Source of the DNA: Opisthorchis felineus
Lineage: Eukaryota; Platyhelminthes; Trematoda; Opisthorchiida; Opisthorchiidae
Reading direction: 5' to 3'
Length of the DNA: 64,000 nucleotides
Assembly (NCBI GenBank): GCA_004794785.1
Contig: SJOL01006494.1
Span: forward strand, 669,566 to 733,565
A program made the translations under genes and the position numbers. The notes below the pieces were generated by a model. The model was not told where the DNA came from. It saw only the letters and a list, made by a program, of their open reading frames with translations, and ran no database searches. Shown here piece by piece: positions 24,823 to 35,780 of the stretch (position 1 is the stretch's first letter; each line of letters opens with the position of its first letter).

Positions 24823-26403
24823 ACAGGAGTACAAATGAAGTGACTGACGTGCTTACCCAAAGCTGTCGGTTTACCGGTGTACCCCAAAGTACCATTTTGT
24901 TCTCCCACAGTTTAGTCACATTTGTACCCTCACATGTATCTGTACACTGTTGTCTCCTAACCTGAACCCTTCTGGTTTTGAAGTCTGGTGAAAAAAAGCG
25001 AACAATGTGGAAAACTCCAGGTTCTTGACATACTGGATCTGGTGTGGATAGAGAACAATTTGTGGGACGTCATAAGTTTGCACACTCTCCCTGGTTAAAC
25101 TTTCCAATATCATGTATTATTAAAAGGTAGGGTAACGAGTTTTATGCGTGAAGGAATAGCTTTGATGACAGATCACAAAAATGACTTCTTGTAGTCCGAC
25201 GTACAAATTTGTACTCCGAGTCTCAAATGATTACGTCCAGATGCGCATTTTCACGATTGTGTTAGTTAATGAAGAACGCTTACCTGGGATCAGTTCATAT
25301 GGGAAAACCAGATCACAGTTTCTTCTTCTCTGCAACAGTGGACTGTACTCGGTTGCGCCCTTCTTGAAAACCTTTCATTCAATGGGGTGATTGATTATTT
25401 GTCCGCCTAGTAGACTGAACAGACAACAATGTTAGTTCAGTGCCCGGTTATATCCGCTTAGAGGAAGGTATCGTCGTTGCTTTTTAAAGTACGCAAATTT
25501 TAGTGCTCAGAGGATTAGGATAATAACCCATTCTACTGTGTGGTTCGCTGTTAGTAAACAGCGGTTGGCTGTTTCCCAAGAACAACTTATCGGGTGTGAA
25601 AACACTCAGAGATCAATAGGCACTGTCGGCAAGATAGTTTACTCAAGTTTGAAAAGTTGCATGTTGTCTCCTGACGTGCTCTTAGGCTTAAATGAAAGTC
25701 CTTTGCCACTTAGTAACTTGGATTTTTGACTGATTCACTCTCACAGGTAAAATGATCAGTATTAGTTTTTCTTAATATTCAGACAGTAAAATGAACCCAA
25801 TTTTGCAATAGTATAAGGACTATGATGGCATAGATTTGCGTCCATGAAGCCCTCAAATCAATTTGTACCAGCCAAAGGGTACTGTTGATTCAGAAATGAA
25901 CCTGTGGTGCATCGCTCTTACAACACCAAGAAGTTGAGCTGCATGCTGCCCAGCTGGATCGCCTATCGGGTTGACATGCTCTGTCTCTCCTACTGTGTGA
26001 GACACGATGTACTTTTATATGGCATCGTATAATACAGACATAGTTCCTAGTAGATCTGTTCGTCCCACTCATTTGCGCCGTGCAAATGAGTCATTTACAT
26101 GCTGTTGTGCTTCAGTGAAAATCATCAGTATGTGACACCGACGCGGAAGGGGCAAGCTGTTCACAAACGAGATAATAAGTGCGTACATATCTGCCGCTAC
26201 ATGGTGCATAAACTTCGCAAGTTGAGTGAAAGTCTTGATTCTTTGGGCATCAGTGTGTTTTATTCAAGAGTTTTAGCGTGACTTCCTCCAATGGACGGTT
26301 TTCAGGATAGCCAACGAATGGAAGGACGAAACATGTGCGGCCACAAATTAGTCAAAGATATATATNAGAAATAATTTAATGTTGACGGAAACTTGGGGAC
26401 TGC

Positions 26404-26446
26404 GCCTAATTGATGAGCCCCAAGAAGGGAAAAACCGGTCATGGGC
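26404..26446 (+). ncRNA. Decayed hammerhead ribozyme of the LINE leader
   Basis: It has GCCTAAT, TGATGA, stem II GCCCCAAGAAGGG, AAAAACCGGTC and ATGGGC, and is followed by the same CTGTCGGAGA..CAGCAACCTT sequence that precedes the LINE ORF. The GAAA strand has become AAAA and core C3 is T, so it is inactive by inspection. Confidence 0.55.
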
Positions 26447-26821
26447 TGTCGGAGACTTTTCAGCAACCTTGTGAGTAGCTTCCTCTATCAAAATAATCAA
26501 AAGGTGTTATTTAAGAGGTTTCAGTCAATGGACACTTTGGACGGTCACACTTTCCGTGGGTTTGTTCAGTGGGAACTGCTGATAAAAATCAGAATTTCGT
26601 GAAAATTAGAGTCAGTAAGGCAGTTAGTGACAACTCAGAATAATGTTCGACTGCACTTTCAAATTAACCGGGAAGTCTGTACCAACTCTTCGTGTTCACG
26701 CCTACTTGCTGGCAGAACATTTCTGCGGTAAGTGAGACCTGAAAAAAGCTTCAGTACAGTGATGACGAATTTTGTTTTCGCATAGAACTTCATTACTTTG
26801 TACAGGATAGCAATAAGAATG

Positions 26822-26876
26822 AGGATAGTAAGGATAATAATAACAGTAATAATAATAATAATGATAGGGATAGTAA
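26822..26876 (+). repeat. AAT/GATA-type microsatellite
   Basis: It consists of runs of AAT and GATA-like units. It produces hydrophobic low-complexity open frames on the minus strand that are not genes. Confidence 0.85.
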
Positions 26877-27902
26877 ACATACAATAGTGTGGACTGTGGA
26901 TGAACTAAACAAGGCGAATTTACAAAATTGGAGACAGCGCCCATGTTACCACCTTGTCCATCGGACAGAGAAAAAAATTTAATATGTTAAAGGGTGAAAG
27001 CCAGAATTAGAAACCATCGTTGAGTCAACGAACAAAACAATGTAGCAAGATCCAATTGTGCAGAGGGACGGAGTGAACAAGTAACCTGTGAAGCCATACA
27101 TCCAGCCTGAATGTGAGGCGACAGTTTTTGTCCTTGTCAGTTGCTTGTTTGTCAGGCCTTTCTGAATTAGCACTTAGTTGTTCGCTATGATATCGTTAAG
27201 TGCTCTACGTAGATGCATTACGGTGAACAGCAACCTTTTTACCATATCGACCGAACTTCTTGGACTTTATGCATTTCAGTACGTGCATCCTTGGAACCAG
27301 TGGAGCCGAAAAAGAGGTATGACGATGGTTGCACGCATACAAATTGCAATTGGTTACTTCCCCATATTTTGCTCTTCTACTCATGTACATTCTAACTGAT
27401 AAGACCGAAACAGGCTGAAGTGCTTCTTGCGGTGCAGTCCGAAAGTCCTTACAACACGGCTGCCATCAATGAACGACTAACTCGATTGTTTGCGGACAAA
27501 AAGAAAGTCAGCTAAAAACCGTGAGAAGAAGTATCACCTAATTCAACATCCGGTAAATTTCAGTGGTCACTTCCTTCACATTCTAGGAGCCTTCACCCAT
27601 CCTAAACCTTTGAATTTTTTTGGCAGCATGCCCTATAGTTGAGAACTTCTGTGCCAATTGAGCGTCTCACATTCTGAACACAAAAACCCAAGGAACTACT
27701 TTCAGAAGAACCATAATCTGACCAAATTCTAATTCCTGAGGCATCCAACAGCGTGCCTGACATCTGATTCGTCCGCATTACTTCCAATCTAATTGAGTAG
27801 TAAGGGATGTGCGTGGATAGATGGTAAAGGGTCAAATTGCAGAGTTGTGGCGCTAGCGGTGAATTCGGTGTTATTTGCGTGCCATTTAGACGAAAATTTG
27901 TT

Positions 27903-28022
27903 GCTACGTACCAAATGAAACATGAGGCGGCCTTTGTGCAGCACATTCAGTTGAAGAATATAATAAACGAGAGATTCAGTTGGGTCTCCTTGAGAACCAA
28001 ATTGATTCGGAAATGAGTGTAT
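27903..28022 (+). repeat. LINE 5'-leader repeat, plus orientation
   Basis: It contains AAACATGAGGCGGCCTTTGT, GCAGCACATTCAGTTGAAGA and AACGAGAGATTCAGTTGGGT, close to the 44.6-kb copy, ending at a GAGTGTATTT block. Confidence 0.75.
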
Positions 28023-29107
28023 TTGTTGCTACGTACTTTCACGAGCGCATAAAATGTCAAAATCAGACGAGCAATGTGCCCTCCAAGCACTAAAACAGGG
28101 GAAGAATATTACTCTGTCCAACCGCCTCGTAAGCCAAGGACCAAACGAGCTACGGCCCTGTGAACACCTGTTGTCCTTATAATTTGGGATTATTCGAAAC
28201 CTGTCGCTACATACTACTTCTAGCGTCCGTGACCATAAGCCTACAAGCCAGAGTAAATCAGTACTTTGGAGGACCGTCAAATGAATGTTGTATGGGAGGT
28301 CATAAACTAACACTGACTTGTATACTGCACACCGAACACTAGAATTGGGCGTGAACCGTGCGAACGGTTTCCATTGTGAATGTGCATATGATGAAGCACA
28401 TTCACCTATATAAAAAGAACACACATATGGTGGTAACCATTTCTGACCACATCGTTCTTCTCAAATCAAATGCGACAGTTCTCACCAACTGACCAAATGG
28501 CGGTAGCAATAACTATTGGCATGATTGAATCACACCTTTCTATTTATAGAATAGTTGCCCATACACTTCTGTTTTAACTGATTATTGACCTGATAGTCTG
28601 ATTAATTTTTTGGATAAGCACAACTTTTGTCCCGCGTAATCACCGATTCTCAAGAACAAACTTCCGACTACTGTGCGCGTCCCGACAGGGGCAAAAGTTC
28701 GCATGCAACCGATCATCTTGATTGATATTCACGGTCAAAACACAGGCGGTTTGAGATGAGTTCAGATCGGCTCGTTTAAATAAAAACTAATAAAAACTAA
28801 ACACGGTACTAAAGCAGATACTCGATCGTCAACTACAGGGTCAACGATGTGACCTGGTGAATGAGTTTTTCACGTGAGAAAAATACAAAATCTGCGACTA
28901 TCACCCGGGGAATCACGAGAGCGAAGTCTAGTTCGTTTGACACACGTGATTTTGAACAGATCAGCTGATCAACGTATCATTGGAGAAAAATGGAGTACAG
29001 TTAGGGCGGAGATCATTAAAAAATTTATGCTTCCCCGTAGTTACTACAGAGTAGTTGTACTGCCAGGATTCTGTGAAAAGGACGAATAAATATTCCATAA
29101 ACACAGA

Positions 29108-29354
29108 ATGTTCCCCGGAATTACGAAGTCAAGCTGGGCCTACTGTTTGCCCGCATTACTTGTGTTCGCAATCATACTTATCGCTGAGTCCTCCTCGGGT
29201 GGGATGAAGATCACTGATGAAGGCGATGATCAACCAATAAAAATGTGTGGAATGACACTTGTGCGAAACCTAAAAATTCGTTGTGGACTCCGCGGCATCT
29301 ATACGACTCGATTGCGGAGTATTCGATCAAAAAGATTTGGTGGAAAAGACCGAG
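29108..29354 (+). CDS. Insulin-like peptide exon 1: signal peptide and B chain
   Basis: The ATG at 29108 opens the signal peptide. The exon carries the whole B chain and the KR processing site and ends after the first base of a codon. The split between the chains within the connecting peptide matches the usual insulin gene layout. Confidence 0.9.
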
Positions 29355-31173
29355 GTGAGTGACTCTTGGCGAAACTGCTGACCGTATTCGGTTTCACGAT
29401 ATGAATTCGATGGGTCCCAGATTTGAACCTGCATTCGATCAGCTAACGGGTGGGGTTACCGTACAACACTGAACAACCTAGAGTGAAGTCAACACAGTAG
29501 ATTCACACTTTTCAAGGCTAGCCTTGGAAAGCCCAAGTACAAGTGTGGTTTTTGAATGACATAAATGAGTGGTCATATTTTCAGTCAGTTGAAGAATATG
29601 CGAAATTCATTGAGAAAAGCCTGATGAAGAACTGGTGGATTTATCTCTTGGCCATATTCCGTTTTTTACCCAAAATTCTCGCCACACCAGGCAACTTGCC
29701 AGGTTGACAGACTCAGTCACTGATCCAGGCGACACCTTCGTGTCAAAAGCGAAACTTTGCCAAGCGATAAGTCCACCAGTTGTTTACCAAGCCTTTTCTG
29801 AGACGGTCATAAATAATTAGCCGTGAGTTTCGACTACTCAAGACCTTTCGTCCAACAAAGAAATCAGTTGAAGCAGTAACATGTAGAAAACGGCCAAAAA
29901 ACACCCTAGAGTTTCTGATTTGAAGAACGGGCTCCAAAATAACCACAGGTACTGTTTATGAAGGCCTTCTCCGTTTTTCTTGTGTTGTGATACATACATA
30001 CCTATCCAACGAATGTGTTTTGGCCATTCAGAACGTCTGTATCACTCTCGAGTGCGAAGAGTTTTTACAAGGGCTACTTCTGATTTGACGGTGAGCGGGA
30101 TTTACCTGTAATATGTTTACATTGTAAGAGATACACGTGACGAAAGGGTACAATGTTCAACTATTAACTGGAAAGTCAAGAGTACCAAACAGTCTAGAGA
30201 CTTTTGGGATGCGTAATTCTGATGATACCTAAAATGGATGAAATAGTTCAACAGGGCTTCTCAGTCTTTCGACAACGATGAGGCTCACTTACAACATAAA
30301 ATTTGGACTGAAATATAGATTATGGAAATTCCTAACCAAACGTCTGCCAATACATGTTTACTTAGTGCACCTGAAATTCACCTAAATAAACCACGTTGGT
30401 TTAAAAAACGGAAACAGAATCGGTGGATTTGCTGTGGATTCATTTCAATAAATGGCACGGACTATTACGCTTCAAGTGAATTCAATCCCTGAACTTGTCT
30501 TTACTTTAGCGCAGTTATATGCTGCTTGAATTGAAGTTATGCGATACTCGTTTTCGAAAGAAAGCCTAGTACAGAACGTAAGGCATATGGCCTCATCGTT
30601 GGCATGCACCTGCCGAACTTGTAATCAATCGCATCTGAAACCGAATCTTGCACGCCTAATTTCCAGGCTGCGTACAAACTTTTAAAACACTCAATCCACA
30701 AAGCACGCACTGTTTTCATCCCGGTTTTGTTAATGTCAGCCGGCAATGGCAAAACCAACGGCTAATTTTTTCGCGCTCAACCTAACGAAGAAACGAAAGC
30801 AATGAATAATGGGAGAGCGCGTTATTGGCTGACATAAAACTTCTCACCTTGATGGGATAACCACATATAGAGAGAGATCTTGTAAGGATATGGGTGGGAC
30901 TAGGGGATGAAAGGGAGTCTTTTAGTATCTTCATCATGTGTGAGCCTTGTTATATATAGTTGATTGCGTGATGATTTCACAGCAAGCTGTCACCTCCATT
31001 CTGTCTTTATTTCAGTGTGGAATTCCATATGGAATCGAGGAATACGCCAAAGCAGTCTATGCGATATTTATTTAGTATACCAACCGCACACCGTAGTTAC
31101 CCAATGCTGTTGCCGGGGGTGTACGCAGAGTTATCTGGAACAGCTGTGTAACCCCAATACAGCTGCACAGTAA
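29108..31173 (+). CDS. Insulin-like peptide precursor (two exons, complete)
   Basis: Exons 29108-29354 and 31016-31173 join in phase (donor CGAG|GTGAGT, acceptor TTTATTTCAG) into 134 residues. Residues 10-28 form a hydrophobic signal peptide. The B chain has Cys47 and Cys59 (C-x11-C) in MCGMTLVRNLKIRCG, followed by LRGIYT as in insulins. K75-R76 is a dibasic cleavage site after the B chain. R90-G-I-R93 is a furin-type site before the A region. The A chain is VTQCCCRGCTQSYLEQLCN, giving CC-x3-C-x8-C (Cys113, 114, 118, 127). Two extra cysteines, Cys98 and Cys115, could form a fourth disulfide within a long A chain. The product should be a secreted ligand for the insulin receptor pathway. An AG sits just before the ATG (ACACAGA|ATG), so a leader exon or trans-splice site may lie there. 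Confidence 0.9.
29723..29800 (+). repeat. Penelope-type terminal remnant with damaged hammerhead
   Basis: It contains GTGTCAAAAGCGAAACTTTG followed by GCGATAAGTCCACCAGTTG, which parallels the minus-strand sequence at 20.2 kb. The CUGANGA strand is disrupted, so this copy is dead. Confidence 0.5.
30537..30758 (-). other. Unassigned antisense open frame in the insulin-like intron
   Basis: It has 73 codons from an ATG, including TGMKTVRALWIECFKSLYAA and CMPTMRPYALRSVLGFLSK. The composition looks like protein and not like repeat shadow, and it could be a fragment of a transposable element. I recognise no family and see no splice partner. Confidence 0.2.
31016..31173 (+). CDS. Insulin-like peptide exon 2: connecting peptide and A chain
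   Basis: The acceptor is GTCTTTATTTCAG. The exon completes a valine codon with exon 1 and encodes WNSIWNRGIR, a segment with one cysteine (SSLCD), the A chain and a TAA stop after NPNTAAQ. Confidence 0.9.
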
Positions 31174-31687
31174 CCTAACCGCGAAATGAAAGGTGTTCGG
31201 AAGTGAAAATTCAGGCTTCATCTGTGATAACTGAAAACCATATTTTCTCGTTCCTGTTTGCAATATACACTTTTTTTTAGAACCTCGTGCTATGGGTAAA
31301 ACTGAAAGTGTTACTTTGAGTAACAAATCCCCCGTATGCAGTGAGAACGATCATATCTACCGTACAATCATTTACTTCCATTCGATGAAACCTCTAGTGG
31401 ATCCCATCGGCCTGTGTTCATATCATGCGTGCCACCTAACAGTCCGAGCTACATTCCAGGCAAGTTCTACGACAATCGAAAGGATACCTGGAGATTAGTA
31501 TGGAAGTCATGCTGAATCATTTTATATATAGCTTATTAGATGCGCCTATGATGGCTTACACAGACTTGTGCTCCGTGTAACCATGTCCGTAAACCTTGGT
31601 ACACACCACCAAGCCAACCAATATCATGACGCGGGAAAGGAAAATGCGAGAATGAATTCATGCTGTTCTCAAAGTTATGCAAAACTG

Positions 31688-31742
31688 TCGTTTCAGAGAG
31701 GTTTGGTAAACAATCGGTGTTTATCAAACCTCTCTGAAACGA
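31688..31742. repeat. 25-bp near-perfect hairpin
   Basis: Arms 31688-31712 and 31718-31742 are complementary over 25 bases with a single G/T mismatch (a wobble pair in RNA) and the loop is ATCGG. The left arm contains GTTTGGTAAACAATCGGT, which recurs as GTTTGGTAACAATCGGT beside the Penelope-type hammerhead at 20.2 kb. Confidence 0.85.
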
Positions 31743-32831
31743 TGACTACTCAGTTGGTCCCAAACATCTTCCAATTGACTGGGCAGAACTACCTTAAAGA
31801 ATACCGTAGAACTGATTTAAATGACAATCCAGTATGAGACAAAAGTTTACACATCACGCGTACATTTCACCCGCATCCACAGCGGAACCAGTGAAATAAT
31901 GTTAGCCTGGAGGACCTCCGTTTTTTTCCGAAAAAAGCCGGTGCGCCCAATCCAAACGTCACAGTGTGCAACACTCGAACATGAAAAAGTCGGCTGGCGG
32001 CAAGCGTCTTTAACATCTTTACATTGTAAAGCGGTTGTGTCCACACTCTCACAAGTCCAAGATCGAGGTCAGCTAACCCCAAGCCTACCGTGGCGAGGTC
32101 CGCCGAAAATCAGTCGACCGACAAGTGTTGTCTGGCAGTCACACAGATGGATAGTGATCGACGGTCTCGTCCACAAGACACAATTGACATGATCCATGCG
32201 TCTGTGAGAGCCTTGAGGTAAATCGGTGCGGACATTAACCCTAACCAGGAAAGGAAGAAGCGCTTGCCTCAGGAACGCTTACCTAGGTGAGCCGTTTTTT
32301 TCTGGCGACCAAGTACAGATGGCGATGCAGTATGGGTAGTGAGTTTTAGCTGTCAACGAGGCTGTGCGTTTTTTCAGTACAACCATTGATGAGGTGGGGC
32401 CAGTGGCGTTGTTACGCGTCTTCTCGTGTTGAACATAAAGCTAAGTTGAGAACGTAATCTGGCGTCAAATTTGTGAAATCATTTTTCTCCGATAACGTGG
32501 ACTTTGGGTAATGATCTGTGTCTAAATAATATTCCTGGTGGCCTTACCATGCAGGCACCAGCTGTAGCATAAAGGAATTCCATAGGTGGTAGAGATGAGT
32601 CCACTTAATGTTTTTTGGTTTCAAACTCGAAATGTACACACGTCTGAACTGAGTGTATCGAATCTCTTCCGTATGTTCATTTCGGAATATGCCTCTCATT
32701 ATTGGAAAACTTCCTATGCAGAAACATCGTCCGTGGAGGCACGTGGCCCACAAAAGCAACACAAACTGTGAACAAGCCGATTAGAGCAGCGACCAAAACT
32801 GCCTGGAGGAAGCTGTTCAACGGACCAATCG

Positions 32832-33645
32832 ATGCAGACCACAACGAGAACAAATCGTAAGCGGACCAATGAAATTACGATAAAGCTGTCCCCCAACCAG
32901 TCACATCGAGATTTAAGATACTCTTTTAAAGAACTGCATAGACGCAAGCAGGTAAGGAGGAAGTACCCACCCAACCTCGCACTGATGATATCTACGCGAC
33001 TGATAACGTGCTCAGAGCTAACGGTTATCAATTTAGATTCATAGCCAAGAATATGACCAAATGTCCGACCTAATTCTTTGCCACGACTGTTGCAAAAAAT
33101 ATAATCTAACCGAGTGTACTCTGTAAAGGCAATCTGTTGGCAGACAATCGATCACCACTTGTTTCAATCCCTACAAGGCACGTTTCCTGCTGCAACCAAC
33201 CCTTTGCCCAACTTAAGCCTCAAAGATAACATGTCAGTCCTCTTTAAGAATATGGTTGTGTATCCCTTCTCCTACTGTTGTTTAGCTGAGTATGTTGGGC
33301 GCACGACGCGGCAACTTGCTGAGAGAATATGTGACCGTCCGTCTTACCGGAGCCTAATTAGACTCGATGGGCTAGCCAAAAGCTCGCGCGCGTCACATAA
33401 GTGACACCGGTCACATCAATGCAAACGAGTCGCTTCATGTCATCTACCGAGTACCCACCAGACTGCCAGTATCGATCCAACGGCTTTACTTGACTACGGC
33501 CGTAGCGGTCGCAATACGACTGGGAAATCCGGTACCATACTGCCAAGAAGGATTCGTAGATATGAGACTGTCTTGGTCATGTGACACAAATCGATCGACC
33601 CAGTCACTCAACGGCGCTCTAGACCACCTCACAGCATCCGGTTAA
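32832..33645 (+). mobile_element. Penelope-like retroelement 3' fragment (GIY-YIG), frameshifted
   Basis: The first part (32832-33044) resembles the linker after the reverse transcriptase (RRKYPPNLALMISTRLITCS). From about 33200 it reads KNMVVYPFSYCCLAEYVGRT and TRQLAERICDRP, the cysteine-rich GIY-YIG start. After a frameshift near 33395 the protein resumes as SDTGHINANESLHVIYRVP, TRLPVSIQRLYLTTAVAVAI and GFVDMRLSW, the usual tail of these elements, ending at TAA 33645. It is a 5'-truncated and disabled insertion. It belongs to a lineage different from the fragment at 13.2 kb, whose GIY-YIG block differs. Confidence 0.8.
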
Positions 33646-35203
33646 ATGCGAACTGGGTTTCGCTGACAAACAGTTTAGTGACTAATCTTGGTTGTTTATC
33701 TAATTATCTAACTCTTTAAACCATTAGATATGTACTGATCTCACAACGAGATTCCACAAACACTAATGTTCGTCACTGAGCTCGCATCGCCTCATTTTCA
33801 TTGCGTTATCATACTGGAATCAAGAAACACTCCAAACAGGACAGAGTCCAAAAATTATCACCTTGGCGTGTACAGAAGTTTCACCTGAAGTTGATGCAAA
33901 TCTTGGAAATGTCACTGAGCGAGTCCAGTTGCCACTCCTAATTGATAAGCTCAAACAGAGCATGTGAAAAGAATGAGACAAAATTCTGACAAAGCAGCGT
34001 TGGACAGTTCTTCCAACGGCTTGTAAAACTTAAGAGATCCCAAATGCCCCAAAACAAAGCAACTGAACGCGCCTAGCGATCAGAAGTTTGTCGATCCTAC
34101 CCATAACAGGTCCATACTGGGTCAGTTATACTAGTCTTTAGATTATTCGGCCGAATGTTCTAGGCAGTTCTTTCAACCAGGTCGATCGGTCGATTGAAAA
34201 GTAGTGGCGGTTGGGACATAAAAAAGTGGCTTGAAGGTGAGTGGAAGGATAAGTACGTGTATTTTCTATTTCTCTTCCATTCACTTTGCCCTCGTCAACG
34301 CAGACAAAGATGCAGTTTTCCTATTTTATAATCACAAAACTCGGTAAATTAACAAACCAGTAGGTCTATTACTACTATTTAGTGAGGACTTTAGGCACCC
34401 GACTAAAAATCTACGTACAGACATATTGCAGTGATTACATCGGTCTAATCTGGTGGAAATTGCAACCCACGGGATAAAAGTGAACGGTGAAGTGTTTCCA
34501 TGAGAAGTAATCAAGCGTCGAAAACAAACCCGACTAACTGAGAAAAAGCAAAGGATGAAGTTTTTAATGTGAATTTTCAATGGAATCCGTAAACAATGCT
34601 TCGAAGTCCCCTCATTGTGGCATAAGCCGCACAGGTTCAACCATACTAAACGGACCGTACAATGACGTAAGACAATTGTTAAATGGCTTCATCTAAGTAA
34701 ATCCCGGAATGGTCTGGAGAAACACGTTTAACAGATAAATAAAATGTGCAAACGATAACCTCCAAAATAAGGAAATCTTTGTTAAAGCTTCCCTAAATGA
34801 TAGTAAGATTAGTGGAAAATAACGAGGTCACAGCATGGTTTGGATAGATGGATGTTTGGTGGCTAATTACTGAAAGTAACCTGAACGGCTGCCTGGTACA
34901 CAGCGATTATGCTCATACGAATGTGTTCAGAGAAAGACCAAGACAATGTAGATTAATAAAACAACAGAAAGACCACGAGTTGACCATATCTCATGTAAAC
35001 GGTGGTGCACACCTCAGGCAATCAGCGAGCACCAACAGGTTCCGGAAATTCTTGGGCCAACGAAGCTTCGAGGGCAAGATGGACCACCAGATCTGATCCA
35101 TCCTCACGAGCCGAAGCTCCGAGTGTGTCAGTTTTACCATTCAAACTACAAGGATAAGAAATCGTAGATCATTCAAATTAGAGTAAATGCAGGTTAGTGG
35201 CCC

Positions 35204-35244
35204 TTGATGATGATGATGGTAGTGATGATGGTGGTGATGAAAAG
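35204..35244 (+). repeat. GAT-type microsatellite at the SINE tail
   Basis: TGATGATGATGATGG and related units lie immediately at the 3' side of the SINE at 35262-35405 (minus orientation). The poly-His seen in antisense is an artefact of this. Confidence 0.8.
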
Positions 35245-35261
35245 GATGACTCAGCTGTAAC

Positions 35262-35405
35262 AACCTTTTGGTACATAGCTGCCATGCTACCCGAAGAAAG
35301 CACGAGGGCTGTAATACTGACAGGTTGGCCAGGCCTAGAAAGAGGCAGCCGAGACGCCGAAGCTGGGTTCGAACTAAGCATTTTCCGGTCAGTAGTTTGG
35401 GGCAC
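35262..35405 (-). repeat. tRNA-derived SINE, head truncated
   Basis: Minus strand: CTTAGTTCGAACCCAGC (box B), then GGCCTGGCCAACCTGTCAGT and GTAGCATGGCAGCTATGTAC. The body matches the copy at 41335-41506 (ATAGCTGCCA..CTATCCGAAG..) and the plus copy at 53.6 kb. The box A half of the tRNA head is lost. Confidence 0.65.
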
Positions 35406-35719
35406 GTTGCCATAAAAACAATGATATTTTGACCGACGAGATAAAACAAAGCACAATAGTCGTATGGCAAGTAATTAACTGAGGTGTTACTGTGTCGCGT
35501 ATGGATCGCCTGAAGTCAAGTCCGACACGCCCCAGATACAAGGAATTTATCGAGTTAAGCGGATACCGAATCGAACCTGTGGTAGACAGGCGAGAACACT
35601 GCATGAGTTGACGACTTGACTATCCGATGGCGTTTTTCTCAGTTAACATGCACGTCCACTTGCAGTGACTGGGAATCGACGGAGTCCTTCGTACTACATA
35701 CAATATTGATATTCTACAG

Positions 35720-35780
35720 CACTATTTGCAACAAAACGTTTCGCTTTTGACACAAAAGTGTCGTTAGGCTAAGTGAGCAG
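35720..35780 (-). ncRNA. Penelope-type hammerhead motif, damaged
   Basis: Minus strand: CTAACGA (35761-35767), a stem CACTTTTG/CAAAAGC, and GAAA (35739-35742) followed by CGTTTTGTTGC. The core G is A (CTAA instead of CTGA), which should abolish activity. Confidence 0.5.

Larger units (their letters stand above)
24823..29107. other. Intergenic region between opsin and the insulin-like gene
   Basis: No gene was recognised over 4.3 kb. It contains an AAT-rich microsatellite (26822-26876), a hammerhead remnant of the LINE leader (26404-26446), a leader repeat (27903-28022) and one ambiguous base (26366). The open frame at 28874-29089 just upstream of the insulin-like start is unassigned and may be 5' untranslated sequence. 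Confidence 0.5.
29355..31015 (+). other. Insulin-like gene intron (1.7 kb)
   Basis: It contains a Penelope-type hammerhead-like remnant (29723-29800) and an antisense open frame of 73 codons (30537-30758) with protein-like composition but no recognised family. Confidence 0.7.

Noticed and set aside
26659..26944. Minus-strand hydrophobic frames rich in I and Y
   Set aside because: They are produced by the AAT microsatellite at 26822-26876.
35141..35470. Minus-strand frames with poly-His
   Set aside because: They come from the GAT microsatellite and the SINE body.
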